Of a stretch of 64,000 nucleotides of DNA, positions 24,228-35,414 are shown one piece after another. The stretch lies in NCBI GenBank assembly GCA_028023455.1, contig JAQFVV010006643.1, forward strand, positions 498,001-562,000. The letters are read 5' to 3'. The stretch is from Epiperipatus broadwayi (lineage: Eukaryota > Onychophora > Udeonychophora > Euonychophora > Peripatidae). The notes below the pieces were generated by a model, which saw nothing but the letters and a program-made list of their open reading frames with translations, was not told where the DNA came from and ran no database searches. A program made the position numbers and the translations under genes. The first letter of the stretch is position 1; each line of letters begins with the position of its first letter.

Positions 24228-25773
24228 ATTTTTATTGTTATTACAATAGTTTTTTTAATTAATGGACATTTTATTTGAATTGTGTGTGTGTGTGTGTATA
24301 AACAAATGAGTAATGATCATTAAAAAAATATATCCAGAAATTATCTTGCTAGGTAACCACCAATTATACTGAAACTGAATCATTTGTTCTAAATAGGCAG
24401 TAATAACTTTTTGTTGAGTTTACTTTGAAAAAATAGTTACTAGAAAAAATTATTCAGCTTGAGACTATCAATTAACTTGCTGATTCCCTAGCAACATTGT
24501 TATTGAAATATTTTTTTGGTTAATACATGGGAATTTCTTTCTTTCATCTTAATTAAGCCATGAAAATATTTAATATAATATATACATATAACAGAATTAT
24601 TTCATAATTGAAGAGTATCTAGAGAAATATTAAGCCTTCCTTGAAGACAAAAAATCTGCGAGCTTTCTCAAAAATATTGTTGGAAATGAGTGACATTTTA
24701 TTCTTTCTTAAAGAGTAGCTGTAAAAAATATATATTATCATCCATCACTTCTGTCTTTCTCACTGCATTTTTTGAAAACATTATTTGAATGATCTGGGAA
24801 TTACTATCTTGAAAAATAGCAATACTGTCTTAAAATACTGTGCTAAATACATATAAAACAATGACTGAACCAAGAAAATATCATAACATGTTTTTCCAAA
24901 TCAAGATAGTTTTATCTCCATATTTTTTTTTGAGATGTTTTTTTTTCTTTTTAAATCATCAATTTAATATCAAAAAATGGCATTTTCCAGTTATCCATTA
25001 ATCAATGTTTTTGTTTATCATAAAACAGTTTTATAACATAATATTCCCACTAGAAAACTGTGACTTTAAAATAGCATTTTCACTATAAATAATCTTGTAA
25101 AGTTAAGATGATTATTTTGGTACATTGCGATTACTGCTTTTTGCCTATAAGATTTACAACATTATTGATCTCTATTTCACGATTAATTTTAAAAAATATT
25201 ATTCTTTCAATATTCGATGAATTCACCCTTGAGATAAATAATTTTATAAAGATAAAACAATTCTGCAGTTTTCAACACTAATGATCCACCTATTTAAGCA
25301 TATATGACATATATATTATTACAAATATTAAGAGGGATGTCAATTTTCTATCAGATATTACATCTTTTCACTTCCATCAATAAATGAAAAAAGCGTTTAG
25401 AATGCATTTCCATTTCGTACTATATTGTTAAAAAATATAGCGTTAATTCGATAAATATCCAATACTAATACTTTTCTATAAGTAAATATACAGTCATAAA
25501 TTTTTTTAATATATGAAAAACATCTATCTATGGTTTGTGCATGTTTATATATATATGAATGTATGGTAAATAGATGGTCACATTAACTATATATGAATAA
25601 ATACTACATACACAGGTTAGATTTGAACAGTTGTTTAGTTTCTAAATAATAAATAATTAGGTAATAAATAATTTAGGAAACTTTTTTTTTTTTTTAACTC
25701 ACATTTACGTTTAATTTGAAATATATTTACATGCATAATTTACTTTTCACATAGCTCAAGTTTCTTGGTACTT
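24228..25773. other. AT-rich intergenic DNA, nothing recognised
   Basis: A (TG)n microsatellite lies at about 24282-24297 and a T-run at 25683-25695. No domain or terminal repeats are seen. Confidence 0.5.
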
Positions 25774-25784
25774 TTTATTTTATT
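25774..25784 (-). terminator. Overlapping polyadenylation signals of the second SMB gene
   Basis: Two overlapping AATAAA hexamers on the minus strand, 91-101 bases beyond the stop codon at 25875. The spacing matches that of the first SMB gene and supports the annotated 3' end. Confidence 0.5.
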
Positions 25785-25874
25785 TCGAGAAAATACGAAC
25801 TTTAAGTCTTTAGTATAATAAACACAACCGTAGATTAATAAACGTGAGCTTGACATTCAGAAAAAAAATTCTTT

Positions 25875-26972
25875 TTAAAACAATACTTTGCATTCTCCAT
25901 TTACGTAAGTAGCAAATCGCCCACAAGTTATCTGCCGGCAAGTGTTCGTGCTAATGTCGAAAAATTCACCTTCTGAACATTTCTCATTAGATTCGGGATG
26001 TTTTTCATCTTCCGAATTTTCTAGAAAATCAAAAAGTATTGACAAAGATAAATCTTCAAAGTTACCTTTCGCCATAACGGTTAGTTTAGGAAAACATTCT
26101 AAAGAAGATAAACATTTATAATTACAAATTGCACAAAACTTATTTCGGTAGGCCACCGATCTATCTAGTCGATCGTATCTATAAGCTGTAAAAGATTCAC
26201 ATTTTTTTCGAATAGTTTTATCTTCCCATTCGGGAGCACAACTGCTTATTAATTTAGGATTACATACTCGAAGTGAATTGATTATATCTAACGTAGGAAT
26301 AATATTTGAGGAACATGATCTGATTTCTTCGAGATTAGTTTTAGGAGATTTTATATTTATCTCCCATTGTTTTATATTATGATTAAACCGAGCTGTTTTC
26401 AAATACGATTCTATGTCTGGGTTTGAATATTTTTGATCAGTCGATTTATTAATAATATCCGCAATACCACAATTAATACGTACATCCCAGACTCTAATGT
26501 TAACATTTTGAACATAATTACACCGGGCACAATATATATTCCAATACGTTAAACCACTTGTTATGTCCGTCACATGTAAATTTTTTAGGGGATCATTTTG
26601 GAAATTTCCGGCCAATTCGCAATAAGTTCTCTGGCCTTTCCAGTTCTTAGCGCAGGATGATTTCATATAAAACGAAATATCTGTAGGAGAGTTTGTAAAG
26701 CAAGAAAATGATCGTTTTTCTATAGAATGTTGCTTCATATCCTGTAAATATGGAGCATCTTCGCAACAGTCGGAGAATAAAACGCATTCAGAATCGCAGA
26801 AGCAATTTCTTTTAGTGTTCTTAACATCAAACTGTAACGATGAATGATTCTCCGCGCAGTTGCATCTGTCATTTTCAACACAAGAGAAATCTTGTTGATC
26901 ATTCAAAAATTCAATATTTTTTAATGTAACCGTTTTAAGTAAAAAACATAAAAAAAATACTATCTTTAACAT
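25875..26972 (-). CDS. Secreted SMB-like protein, paralogue of the 4.8-kb gene
   Basis: A 365-residue single-exon protein. Hydrophobic leader at 1-17. The SMB-type knot spans 31-70 (C31, C37, C39, C57-x-C59-x3-C63, VLFSDCC 64-70) but lacks the last SMB cysteine that follows the CC pair in the other gene. The two CxxxW...CAxCN modules are conserved: 107-152 (C107-x3-W to YWNIYCARCN) and 245-284 (C245-x3-W to YRNKFCAICN). The tail has CSEGEFFDISTNTCRQ and a further C-x9-C pair (350, 361), more complete than in the paralogue. Two N-glycosylation sequons (42, 175) against seven in the paralogue. No membrane helix follows the leader. The same strand, exon structure and polyadenylation spacing suggest an old tandem duplication. 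Function is unknown; a receptor ectodomain cut short before its helices is the nearest comparison I can make. Confidence 0.85.
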   Translation of the reverse strand: MLKIVFFLCFLLKTVTLKNIEFLNDQQDFSCVENDRCNCAENHSSLQFDVKNTKRNCFCDSECVLFSDCCEDAPYLQDMKQHSIEKRSFSCFTNSPTDISFYMKSSCAKNWKGQRTYCELAGNFQNDPLKNLHVTDITSGLTYWNIYCARCNYVQNVNIRVWDVRINCGIADIINKSTDQKYSNPDIESYLKTARFNHNIKQWEINIKSPKTNLEEIRSCSSNIIPTLDIINSLRVCNPKLISSCAPEWEDKTIRKKCESFTAYRYDRLDRSVAYRNKFCAICNYKCLSSLECFPKLTVMAKGNFEDLSLSILFDFLENSEDEKHPESNEKCSEGEFFDISTNTCRQITCGRFATYVNGECKVLF

Positions 26973-27657
26973 TTCTAAACTAAGTAGTGTATTAAAACTT
27001 AACTAGTAAAGAAAAAAATCACATCTATTTATTCTAAATTATTCTTTAAGCGCACAAAATCATGATACTTAATTTCGTTTTTACACCTGCTCAATGTCGC
27101 AGTTCCGTCCAGATAACGCTTCCCGAATAGACAAAATTTTAAAATAACTGAAAATGAAAATGTGATTGCCATCTATTTCCTTTCTTTTCTTTAAAAAGAT
27201 GCTTTAAATGAAGTATTGTAAAGAAATTAAATCTCCAATAATTAGAATTAAAAAAAATAAATAAAGTGACGTCATATCCCTTTGTTAGATTTATTGATGA
27301 ATAACTTCATAAATGAAAAGAGAATTTCGACTGTATTTACATAATAACTTTTAATTGTTAATTTGTTTATCTAATTCTGCAGTGCACTTTAGTTTCTAGT
27401 GTATACATTTCTTTTAATATGTATGCTAAACTCTTTGCTTTCCTGCATAAAATTTATTAAGTCTTGGAATGTTATTGGCTCTTTGGCAAATGACCAGCAA
27501 CTAATAAAAACTGATAGTACAAGTTGAGACCATATCATCCATTAATAGCAATAATAATTGACTGAGCCAACCAAAGCTAAAAGTTATTCTGCTTATAGCT
27601 TAATACCCCAGCTGATGTGTTAGTAGTCACAAAAAATAATGCTTCTGCCACTGTGAG
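26973..27657. other. Upstream region of the second SMB gene
   Basis: Contains the presumed promoter but no clear TATA box at a standard distance from the ATG. About 27075-27130 is slightly GC-richer. Nothing else is recognised. Confidence 0.4.
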
Positions 27658-27658
27658 T

Positions 27659-27701
<43 letters not shown>
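27658..27701. repeat. (TA)n(TG)n compound microsatellite
   Basis: A (TA) block runs directly into ten TG units. Likely polymorphic. Confidence 0.95.
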
Positions 27702-27895
27702 TCACCATCTTATAGAAGTAAACATTAAAATATAATGTGATTCTTTTATTTAATAATCTAGATAAAACTTCAGCTGCAATGAAAAAACAGGCAACAAACA
27801 AAATTGTTGGAACAAGCTGAAACTATGTGTTCAAAGAATGACAAAATAATGTTTTGCTGAGTTATCTTAAGCTAAACAAATGTTGGGCCAGTTTT

Positions 27896-27976
27896 AGCTT
27901 AATATTCTGATATGAAAATTATATCATAAATAAAATATCTATATCTTACAATAATTTTATATCAGAATATTAAGCT
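27896..27976. repeat. Short palindrome with 26-base arms
   Basis: AGCTTAATATTCTGATAT (27896 on) is the inverse of ATATCAGAATATTAAGCT (ending 27976). The arms are about 26 bases with one indel and a 28-base loop. It lies directly before the 300-base direct repeat and may be its boundary. Confidence 0.75.
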
Positions 27977-27985
27977 GAAAGTTTT

Positions 27986-28460
27986 TTGGCTTAAGTTGAC
28001 TCAGACAAATATTGTTCCTATCATTAAATCCCATGGTTTCAGGTTTCTTTTTTTGTGGACTGTTTACATTGTAGCTGAAATTTATCTAGATTATTATACA
28101 AAAAGCTCCCATTATATTTCAATGTTACATCTACAAGTTTGTGAAAATCTTTACCTTAATATATGTTTCTTGTGGAGATGCCCGACTTTTGTGAAAAATC
28201 TAAAAAGTTTATCATACTTTAAATTTTCATATATAAAATATCTAATTACTATTAGTTACAGTTTAGGTACAAAATGGTTTGATTCTTGGCTTAAAGTGGC
28301 TCAGACAAATGCTATTATTATTAATAGATCATATGATTTCAGTTTGCACTACCAGTTTAATTCCTTGTTGCTTGGTTGCATCTTACATCATAGCTGAGAT
28401 TTCATCTAAGTTATTACATAGAAAATTCTGTTACATTTCAATGTTTACATCTATATTGAA
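27986..28460. repeat. Direct duplication, units about 160 bp, offset about 300 bp
   Basis: TTGGCTTAAGTTGACTCAGA at 27986 recurs as a variant at 28286. Both copies continue in parallel through GGTTTCAGGTTT/GATTTCAGTTTG, CATTGTAGCTGAAATT/CATCATAGCTGAGATT and ATTTCAATGTTACATCT-like blocks, to about 28140 and 28460. Open frames across them are repeat DNA, not recognised genes. Confidence 0.75.
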
Positions 28461-28555
28461 AGGTTTTAAAATAATTTAAAATTCTACTACTATATTTAAA
28501 AATATATGTAATTCTTATAAATTATAATAATGATTCAAATAAATACTACTACTAT

Positions 28556-28565
28556 TAGTAGTACA

Positions 28566-28646
<81 letters not shown>

Positions 28647-28670
28647 TATTATTATTATTATTATTATTAA
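28556..28670. repeat. Triplet microsatellite (ACT)n-(AAT)n-(ATT)n
   Basis: About ten ACT units pass into about twenty AAT units and then into ATT units. The AAT/ATT part is self-complementary and could form a hairpin. Confidence 0.95.
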
Positions 28671-29260
28671 TGCAGAAGTAATTTTTAATTACGTAGGTAT
28701 TGGTCAACAACTGGGTTTTTCAGTATTAATTTATAAAAGTTGCCTTTTTTCTCTTTCTATAGTGAAAAAGAACTTCTGTATAAATTATATTATTATTTAT
28801 TTGTTTGTTTATATCCATCAAGGTAGTTCATTAGTGTTCCTAAAAATTTCCAGCTTCCTATTCTTGTTTTAATCTCTAACTAAATATAATCAGATTATCA
28901 TTATCAACTAATAATTAGATGACTAATTAAGCTAATGATAATCTCTCTATATGAATAAAAATCTAATGTTTTTTGGAAATTTCTCAACTATTTTAAAACA
29001 CTTCCAAATTTCACTCAGATTAGAAAGAGGAATAAAGAACAAAGTGAGTGCAATATCGTAACATTATATTTTTCCATAAGTAAAAGATAAAAACATTCTT
29101 TAAATTAATTACTACAATACAAAGGTTTCTCCAATTAAATCTCAAAGTCACATAATGAAAGATACATTACTAATTATCAGATGACACAATATTTAATTAC
29201 TTATCAATATTGATAGTTGGAGGAACTGATTGTGAATTGGATACATCAAAAAACAAAAAC
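28671..29260. other. AT-rich intergenic DNA, nothing recognised
   Basis: No coding or repeat structure was found between the triplet repeat and the SINE target site. Confidence 0.5.
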
Positions 29261-29268
29261 AAAATTCT

Positions 29269-29379
29269 GTCTTGCGTTGTTAGCCGAGAGGTATCGCAGC
29301 TGCCATGCAAGCAAGTAGTTGGTTGCAGACGGGTGTGGGTTCGCGTCCCGGCAGATGCTATGACATATGAAAAAAAAAA
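29269..29379 (+). mobile_element. tRNA-derived SINE, plus strand
   Basis: Box A, TAGCCGAGAGG, lies at 29281-29291 and box B, GGTTCGCGTCC, at 29338-29348, followed by GCTATGACATATG and an A-run. The body matches the 2.43-kb copy almost base for base, including GCCATGCAAGCAAGTAGTTG. Candidate 8-base target duplication AAAATTCT at 29261-29268 and 29380-29387. The tail is only about ten A long, so the family has a tRNA-like head joined almost directly to its A-tail. Confidence 0.85.
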
Positions 29380-29387
29380 AAAATTCT

Positions 29388-32001
29388 AAGCCTCTTTGAA
29401 ACTTAAAGAAGTTTTTATGTTTTGCTGAACCAGATTCAAATCCCAGGTTGTGGTTAGATGAATAAACTAAATATAGTGCAATGAATATCTTTATATTTTT
29501 ATTTAAATATTTAGAATGATATGAATATTATAAACTCAAAAAATAATTAAGATTTAATTAGGTGACACTTGTGAAGTTAAATATAAAATAATAGATCAAA
29601 TTACATTTTGCAAACTCCTTCTAGTCCAATAAACTATTGAAACATCCAACATGAGATATAGGCACACAAGTCTATATTTTCAAAGACTTTCATCTCTTTA
29701 TCATTTGTGTTAGATATATATTAACTCTTTCTGTGATTACAAAAATAATTTGTTCATTTATGCTTATTTTGGGAATATTTTATATATAATATCAGTCTAT
29801 GATTCAGAGACAATAATTCAAAAAGTATTTATTTTTCTTCTCTTGTGATTTCCAAAATGGTTATGGCAAAATTATATTTTACTTTATATTAATTCATAAT
29901 ATTAACATTTAAGATCAAATTTATACTATCTGGAATTATATTTTAGTTAATTATAAACCGCAGCTGCATTTATTTGTCATTATTTTTAGACTATTATAAA
30001 CTACAACATGGTCACTGGTAGAAATTTGTGACTGCTTGTTTTCTTCCTCTCATTTGGTATATGTTTTATATTATACTCAAGTTTATTTTATAAGTGGAAT
30101 TATAGTTGCTTATAATATGAAGTGAATATTAATTTATTTCTCCGCATTAGGCAGAACAGTTAACTGTTTTTATTAACTTGCATTCAGTGCCTGTGACAAA
30201 ATCAATGATTTGGTTGAGTAAATATAGAGGTTACTCATATCTGTTTATAGCTTTAGATAGTTTTTGGAGTGAAGTTGCTTTTTAAATAATAAACTGCATT
30301 AAATAAATCCAAAGATTTATTTGACATTTAGAACGCATTGAAAAGTTATGTAATATTTGTTTTGTTTTATGCCATCCTAATGGAGTTGCTTTTAAAAAAC
30401 TACTAATACACGTGAAACCTAGTTTCAGATTTTCATAGCTGCTTAAACAAATTAACTTGTAGTTTTAGATAAATGAAGCTTACAATCTATTAGTATGGCT
30501 ATCGGAATAATAACAACTTAGTTATTGGGTTGGTAAATTTTTTAGTCGCGTTGCTAACTTTATCATAAGATATATATTGATTATATTAATAATTTTTAAT
30601 GAAAAACTAATTACCAGTATCTAAAAGTATATAAATCTATGAAAATTCAGAAGAATCAGAACAAATGTTATTATGAAAGTAACTCATAAGTGTTTAATAA
30701 ATCTAAATATGAGGCAATAATAAGTTGAAATTAATCTAAGTCTACAGATTATTAAACTGAATGATGACATTTAGAAAATAGCAAATTATACAATTAATAG
30801 TTGGGGAGTTGGAAGTTTTATAATAAAAGTGGGTGCATGATGGGTCTAATCATAAAAGTTATTCTACTTACTAAAATATTTTAATTACTTAATAAATTAT
30901 TACACAAAAGTAAATGTATGTTGATTATTTTCCAAATTAAATTTTACGATATTACTATTAGGTGATGTCAATGACATATCCTCCGTTTAGTTTTATAAGC
31001 ACTTCGAAGACACATTCATTACTGTGATAAAGAAGAACTTATAATATCTTATTGCTAGTTATTTCTTTCTCTTTCAATACTATTCTTTCTGAGCATTAAT
31101 ATGACAAAAATAAGATAATTTAATGCTGGGTTTTTAACATCAAACTGAAAATCAAAAAATAATTTAACCTGGAAGTCACTTGTTCATTTTTCTTTGCAAC
31201 CAATGGTATTTTTTAAAAGAATTTGCAGACACAAAGTTCTAATTATCTGCACTATTTTTACCATCAAGTTTCACGTTTGCAGAGAGCTATAAGAAATATT
31301 ATAATTTGAACAATTCTAATCTTCATTTATAAAAATATCTAATCAAATGTAAAAATTATTCGTTATATTATTCAATAAAACTTTTTTCAGTATTTAGTCT
31401 GTAATAATAAATCTTTTAACTAATTTTGAGTAAAGATAGTTTATAACAAAAAATAAAATAAAAATTAATAGTATGTACAAAAATGAAAACAAAATATCGA
31501 ATATCAGTTGATCAAGAGTTTCTGTAATGTAAAAAATTGAATATCAATTGATCAAAAAGTCTCATGATGTTCTACACCCTTAACTTTTGAACTCTTCATT
31601 TTATTCTAAACTATACATCTCTATTTAAACAATTTTTCAGAGGAAGATGTACACTAATTGTATTAATTAGTTTCAGTTTTTAAAGATTAATAATACTTTT
31701 ATATCTGATGTTTGAAATTTTTCTCTGTATACATATATGTTGCAATGGTTTGAGGCATTGTGTGAAATGTGATATATCACAGACAGCAAACAGTTATTAG
31801 CACTGAAGGTATAATCATTTGTGGATTAAGCAATGTTAAAATCTGCTCATGCAGCTGTCATTGACCCAAAGTGAGTAATAAATTAGTGATGATGATGATA
31901 ACTCAATGCTCATTAGCTTAATAAGTTTGGTAGCCATATACTTTGATTAATCTCTTAGTTCATTAGAATTAAATTAAACACAATAGTTATTTTATATACA
32001 G
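29388..32001. other. AT-rich intergenic DNA, nothing recognised
   Basis: A small direct repeat lies at 31498-31560 (GAATATCAGTTGATCAAGAG and a variant about 40 bases later). No gene, terminal repeat or RNA is visible. Confidence 0.5.
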
Positions 32002-32900
32002 TTGTTTGTTAAATATACAAATTTATTAAGCACTAGCAGAAATCTAATAATAACGTGCAAAGCTAAAACCTTCAACAGAAGGGCCTTAAAATGCTTATGT
32101 GATAGCCAATCAGATGTAACAATGACTGCACATGACTCTCTTAATTCAAGAACACAAGTCATAACAAGAAAAAGATGGGACCATTTTCTTCTATACTTAA
32201 ATTTATAAATAAGTCAGACTCAAGCAATCTTCACATTTAATTCACTAAATATTATATATAAATAAATAGCGCAAAATCTTATATATTTACATTTGTTACT
32301 ATCATTTCATTAGATTTGTCTTAGTTTATTTATATATAATATTTAATGTATTAATCGTGTTAATGAATTAATCATGAAGATGTTTTAAGCTTTGTGCTCT
32401 TAGTTTAGAATGCTTGAGTCTGACTTATTTATATATAAATTTAAGTATAGAAGAAGGTGGTCCCATTTTTTTCTCGTGTTCTGGCTTGTGTTCTTGAATT
32501 GAGAGTTCCACATGCAGTCATTGTTACATCTGATTGGCTGTCTTATAAGCATTTTAAGGCGCTTCTGTCAAAGGTTTTAGCCTTGCATGTTATTATTGGA
32601 TATCTGCTAGAGCTTAATAAATTTATATATTTACACATGTTACTATCATTTCATTAGATTTAAAAATTGCTTATTTATAAATAGAAAGATTTCGCGTTGT
32701 TTATTTATATATAATATTTAGTGTATTAAATGTGAAAATGTTTTAAGCTTTGCACTCTTAGTTCAGAATGCTTGAGTCTGACTTATTTATATATAAATTT
32801 AAGTATAGAAGGAGGTGGTCCCATCTTTTTCTTGGGTTCTGGATTGTGTTCTTGAATTGAGAGTTCCATGTGCATAATTGGACATTGTAGCTCTGATGAT
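32002..32900. repeat. Foldback plus partial direct copy
   Basis: The arm at about 32010-32225 is inverted at about 32408-32620: for example AGCCAATCAGATGTAACAAT matches its inverse near 32520-32540, and AGTCAGACTCAAGC its inverse near 32412. A third, direct copy of the right arm begins near 32765 and runs to about 32870. Part of the loop (GTTACTATCATTTCATTAGA at about 32297) also recurs near 32640. The result is a compound repeat with two direct copies and one inverted copy. Open frames here are on repeat DNA and show no domain. Confidence 0.8.
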
Positions 32901-34559
32901 AATTGCAGGACTGTCAAAACTGTAAGAATAAAGTTTTGGTGTAAAAAAAATAGTATTGTTGAAATGTTTAAGAAGGTTGGAAATGGTATGATATGTAAAT
33001 ATAGAAATCAATACATAAGGAAAAAAAGAAGAAGAAAATAATATTTTATAGCAGCTATTTTATGGAAGAAACCTTGAAAGCCATTTGGTTTAACTGTAGA
33101 ATTTAAATATTTACTTTTAACATAGTGATTACATATTAAATAATTATTCTTTACATCATTTATCTAAAAAAATTAATTTAACAAAATCTACTTCCTTCTT
33201 TTTTTAAATTTTATTGAAGGATCAAAACTATTAAATTTATTTAACAATTCTTCTAATTTATCATTTTCAACAGTAAATAAACAATCATATACTGTATATA
33301 CAAATATATTAAGAAAGCAGACAATTTCTTTTAAAATCTACCCATGCCTTAAAACAGACGTAAACTCTTTTTAAACTTAATATAATTATTTTACAAACTG
33401 TATAAGGCTTGTTATATATATATGTATTCCACATTTATTGTTAAAAGGAGGTTGCCTTGACAACAGTTTGAAATTATTGATTGCTATTGATATTAGGATT
33501 GTCTAAGTGTTGACTGTTTTTTAATGATATATATAAAAGCTAATGAAAGTATGATGAAGAAGAAGTAATAGTAATGTGAATAAAACTGATTTTAGGGTTG
33601 ATATGAATCAAAAATATTCTTCACCTCCATTGCTATTTATAATATATTTATAAAAATGGGTAAAATGAATAACAATTGAAAATGTGATATATAAGGTTTC
33701 AAATGAGAAAATTGAGAAATAATGTTTTTTAAAAGTATTATATACATACGCATTCACATTTTTTTTTTTTTGCAAATAGTATTGGATTTTTGTAGAAGAT
33801 AAATAACATATAAGCGCTGGATTTGGATTAAGTATACACCAATAATATTCTTTATTAATTATTAGAGTAAGAGGTTATTATTATTGGAAATTGGAGTAAC
33901 TAAAGAGAAAATGTATATTCAAAAAATGTTAATAAAAAAATTATAGGAAAAAAAACCAAAATACAAATTATGTTTACTTATAATAAATGTAAACTATGTT
34001 AATTTTATTGAAAGAAGTGGGGTTATGCCATTAACATATGGGTATATATTATGAAAAAGGAAATAATATATTTTTAAAAAAAGTCTTGAATGGAAATTGG
34101 AAACAAGCATTGGAAGAAAATTAGTGAATGGCAGTAGAAGTTAATCAAAATGAATAGATGAGTTGGTTGGGTGTTTGTTTATATGAAAAAATTGAGGATA
34201 GAGGATGAGTGTGTTTTGATAAACTAATATTCTAGGTGAAGATGAAAATAATAATTAGATAATGGGGGGGGGGCAATTTATATTAAAATAGCTTGATTAA
34301 TTTTTTATGCACAGTTTAAAATGTAAAAATCAAACAGTGAAATTTCTAAAGATAGATAATTTTAAGGAGTGGAATAAATAAGATTATATTTAATAAAGAA
34401 GAAAAAATGCAATGTGTAAAAATACATTTTGATTAGGTTAAATAATCATAGTCCATAGATGTGGTAATGGATAAATTTGGATACTTAACAGAAGAATGAT
34501 GCAGAGATTTCAGTTCATTCACTGAAAGAAAAGATATATGTTGCGAGTAACAAAAAGTT
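32901..34559. other. A-rich intergenic DNA
   Basis: Increasingly A-rich towards 34 kb, which may be the decayed upstream part of the LINE tail at 34.6-34.8 kb. Poly-T at 33761-33772 and a G-run at 34265-34273. Nothing can be read with confidence. Confidence 0.35.
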
Positions 34560-34835
34560 ATCAAAAGAGAAATACTAAGTTGAGAGACAAACAAGTATCA
34601 TTGTCATCATAGAAAAAATTAAAACTCTGAATATATTGTTGAAAGATATGAGCCAAAATCTTCAATTGGATTCCAAGAGATTGAAAAAGACCTAAAAAGA
34701 GATTATATGTGAGATGGTTGGATGGAATTATAAAGTTGTTGGTGTTATCATGGAGAAAAGAAACAGTGAATGAGAGGAATTGAATTAAACACGGAGAGAA
34801 ATTTTTTTATTGCAATGCATCGATAATAGTATAGT
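34560..34835 (+). pseudogene. LINE reverse-transcriptase C-terminal tail, decayed
   Basis: Plus-strand frame with KRPKKRLYVRWLDGIIK followed by WRKETVNERN and IKHGEKFF. This matches the general R-x-R-G-R-P-x-K-RW-x-D ... W motif found at the C-terminus of many animal LINEs. In-frame TGA codons fall where Trp would suit (before KRP and before IKH). The upstream RT cannot be read. The clade is not assignable. Confidence 0.45.
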
Positions 34836-35168
34836 TGAAAGTGATAGTGATAATTTGGAGCAGTAGTAGGTTGTTCAAGACAAGAATAGCATTTTAAGAA
34901 AGAACCATTAAATAGAATGATGTAAATGATAGAAAATATATATTATGTAAAAATGAAGTAGTATGTATGTTTTTAGAGAGAATGAGAGAGATAGTTGATA
35001 TTGGATTATTGGAAATATAAATGTGGAAAAGATATTAATGTTTATAATGCTTGTTTGAAGAGAAAGAATATTATTTAGATCGGCCTTGGAGAAAATACAG
35101 GGAAAGTATAAGATATAAAAAATAGATTTGAGAAAAATTAATCTAAAAACAAATTATATAATGATTGC

Positions 35169-35414
35169 TTATTAAAACAGGCAAAAATCTCCATATAGTA
35201 TTACCACTCGGTGCAAGCCAGAGTAATCAATGCATACCAGAAGGCTTGTGCATAAAATCCCCATCTAGTGCCTACTCATCCAATATCCCCAGACTAGTTT
35301 CTGGCTTGCAGCCTTCTTCAATGAGGAGCCACTGCACCTAGATCTTAGTCCATTGATTCCTCTGGCTTGCACTGAGTGGCAATACTACATGGAAAGTTTT
35401 GCCTGTTATAATAA
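35169..35414. mobile_element. Foldback element, about 246 bp, 64-base arms (foldback family A)
   Basis: The arm at 35169-35232 (TTATTAAAACAGGC...) is the inverse of 35351-35414 with about nine mismatches. The interior shares CAGAAGGCTTGTGCATAAAA and CTACTCATCCAATATCCCC with the copies at 42.0 and 45.9 kb and, in part, 8.2 kb. Non-coding. It appears to be an internally shortened form of the 763-bp copy. Confidence 0.85.

Noticed and set aside
27996-28479. Overlapping 133- and 66-residue frames as a small gene pair
   Set aside because: Both lie on the direct-repeat units and are not conserved as protein between units.
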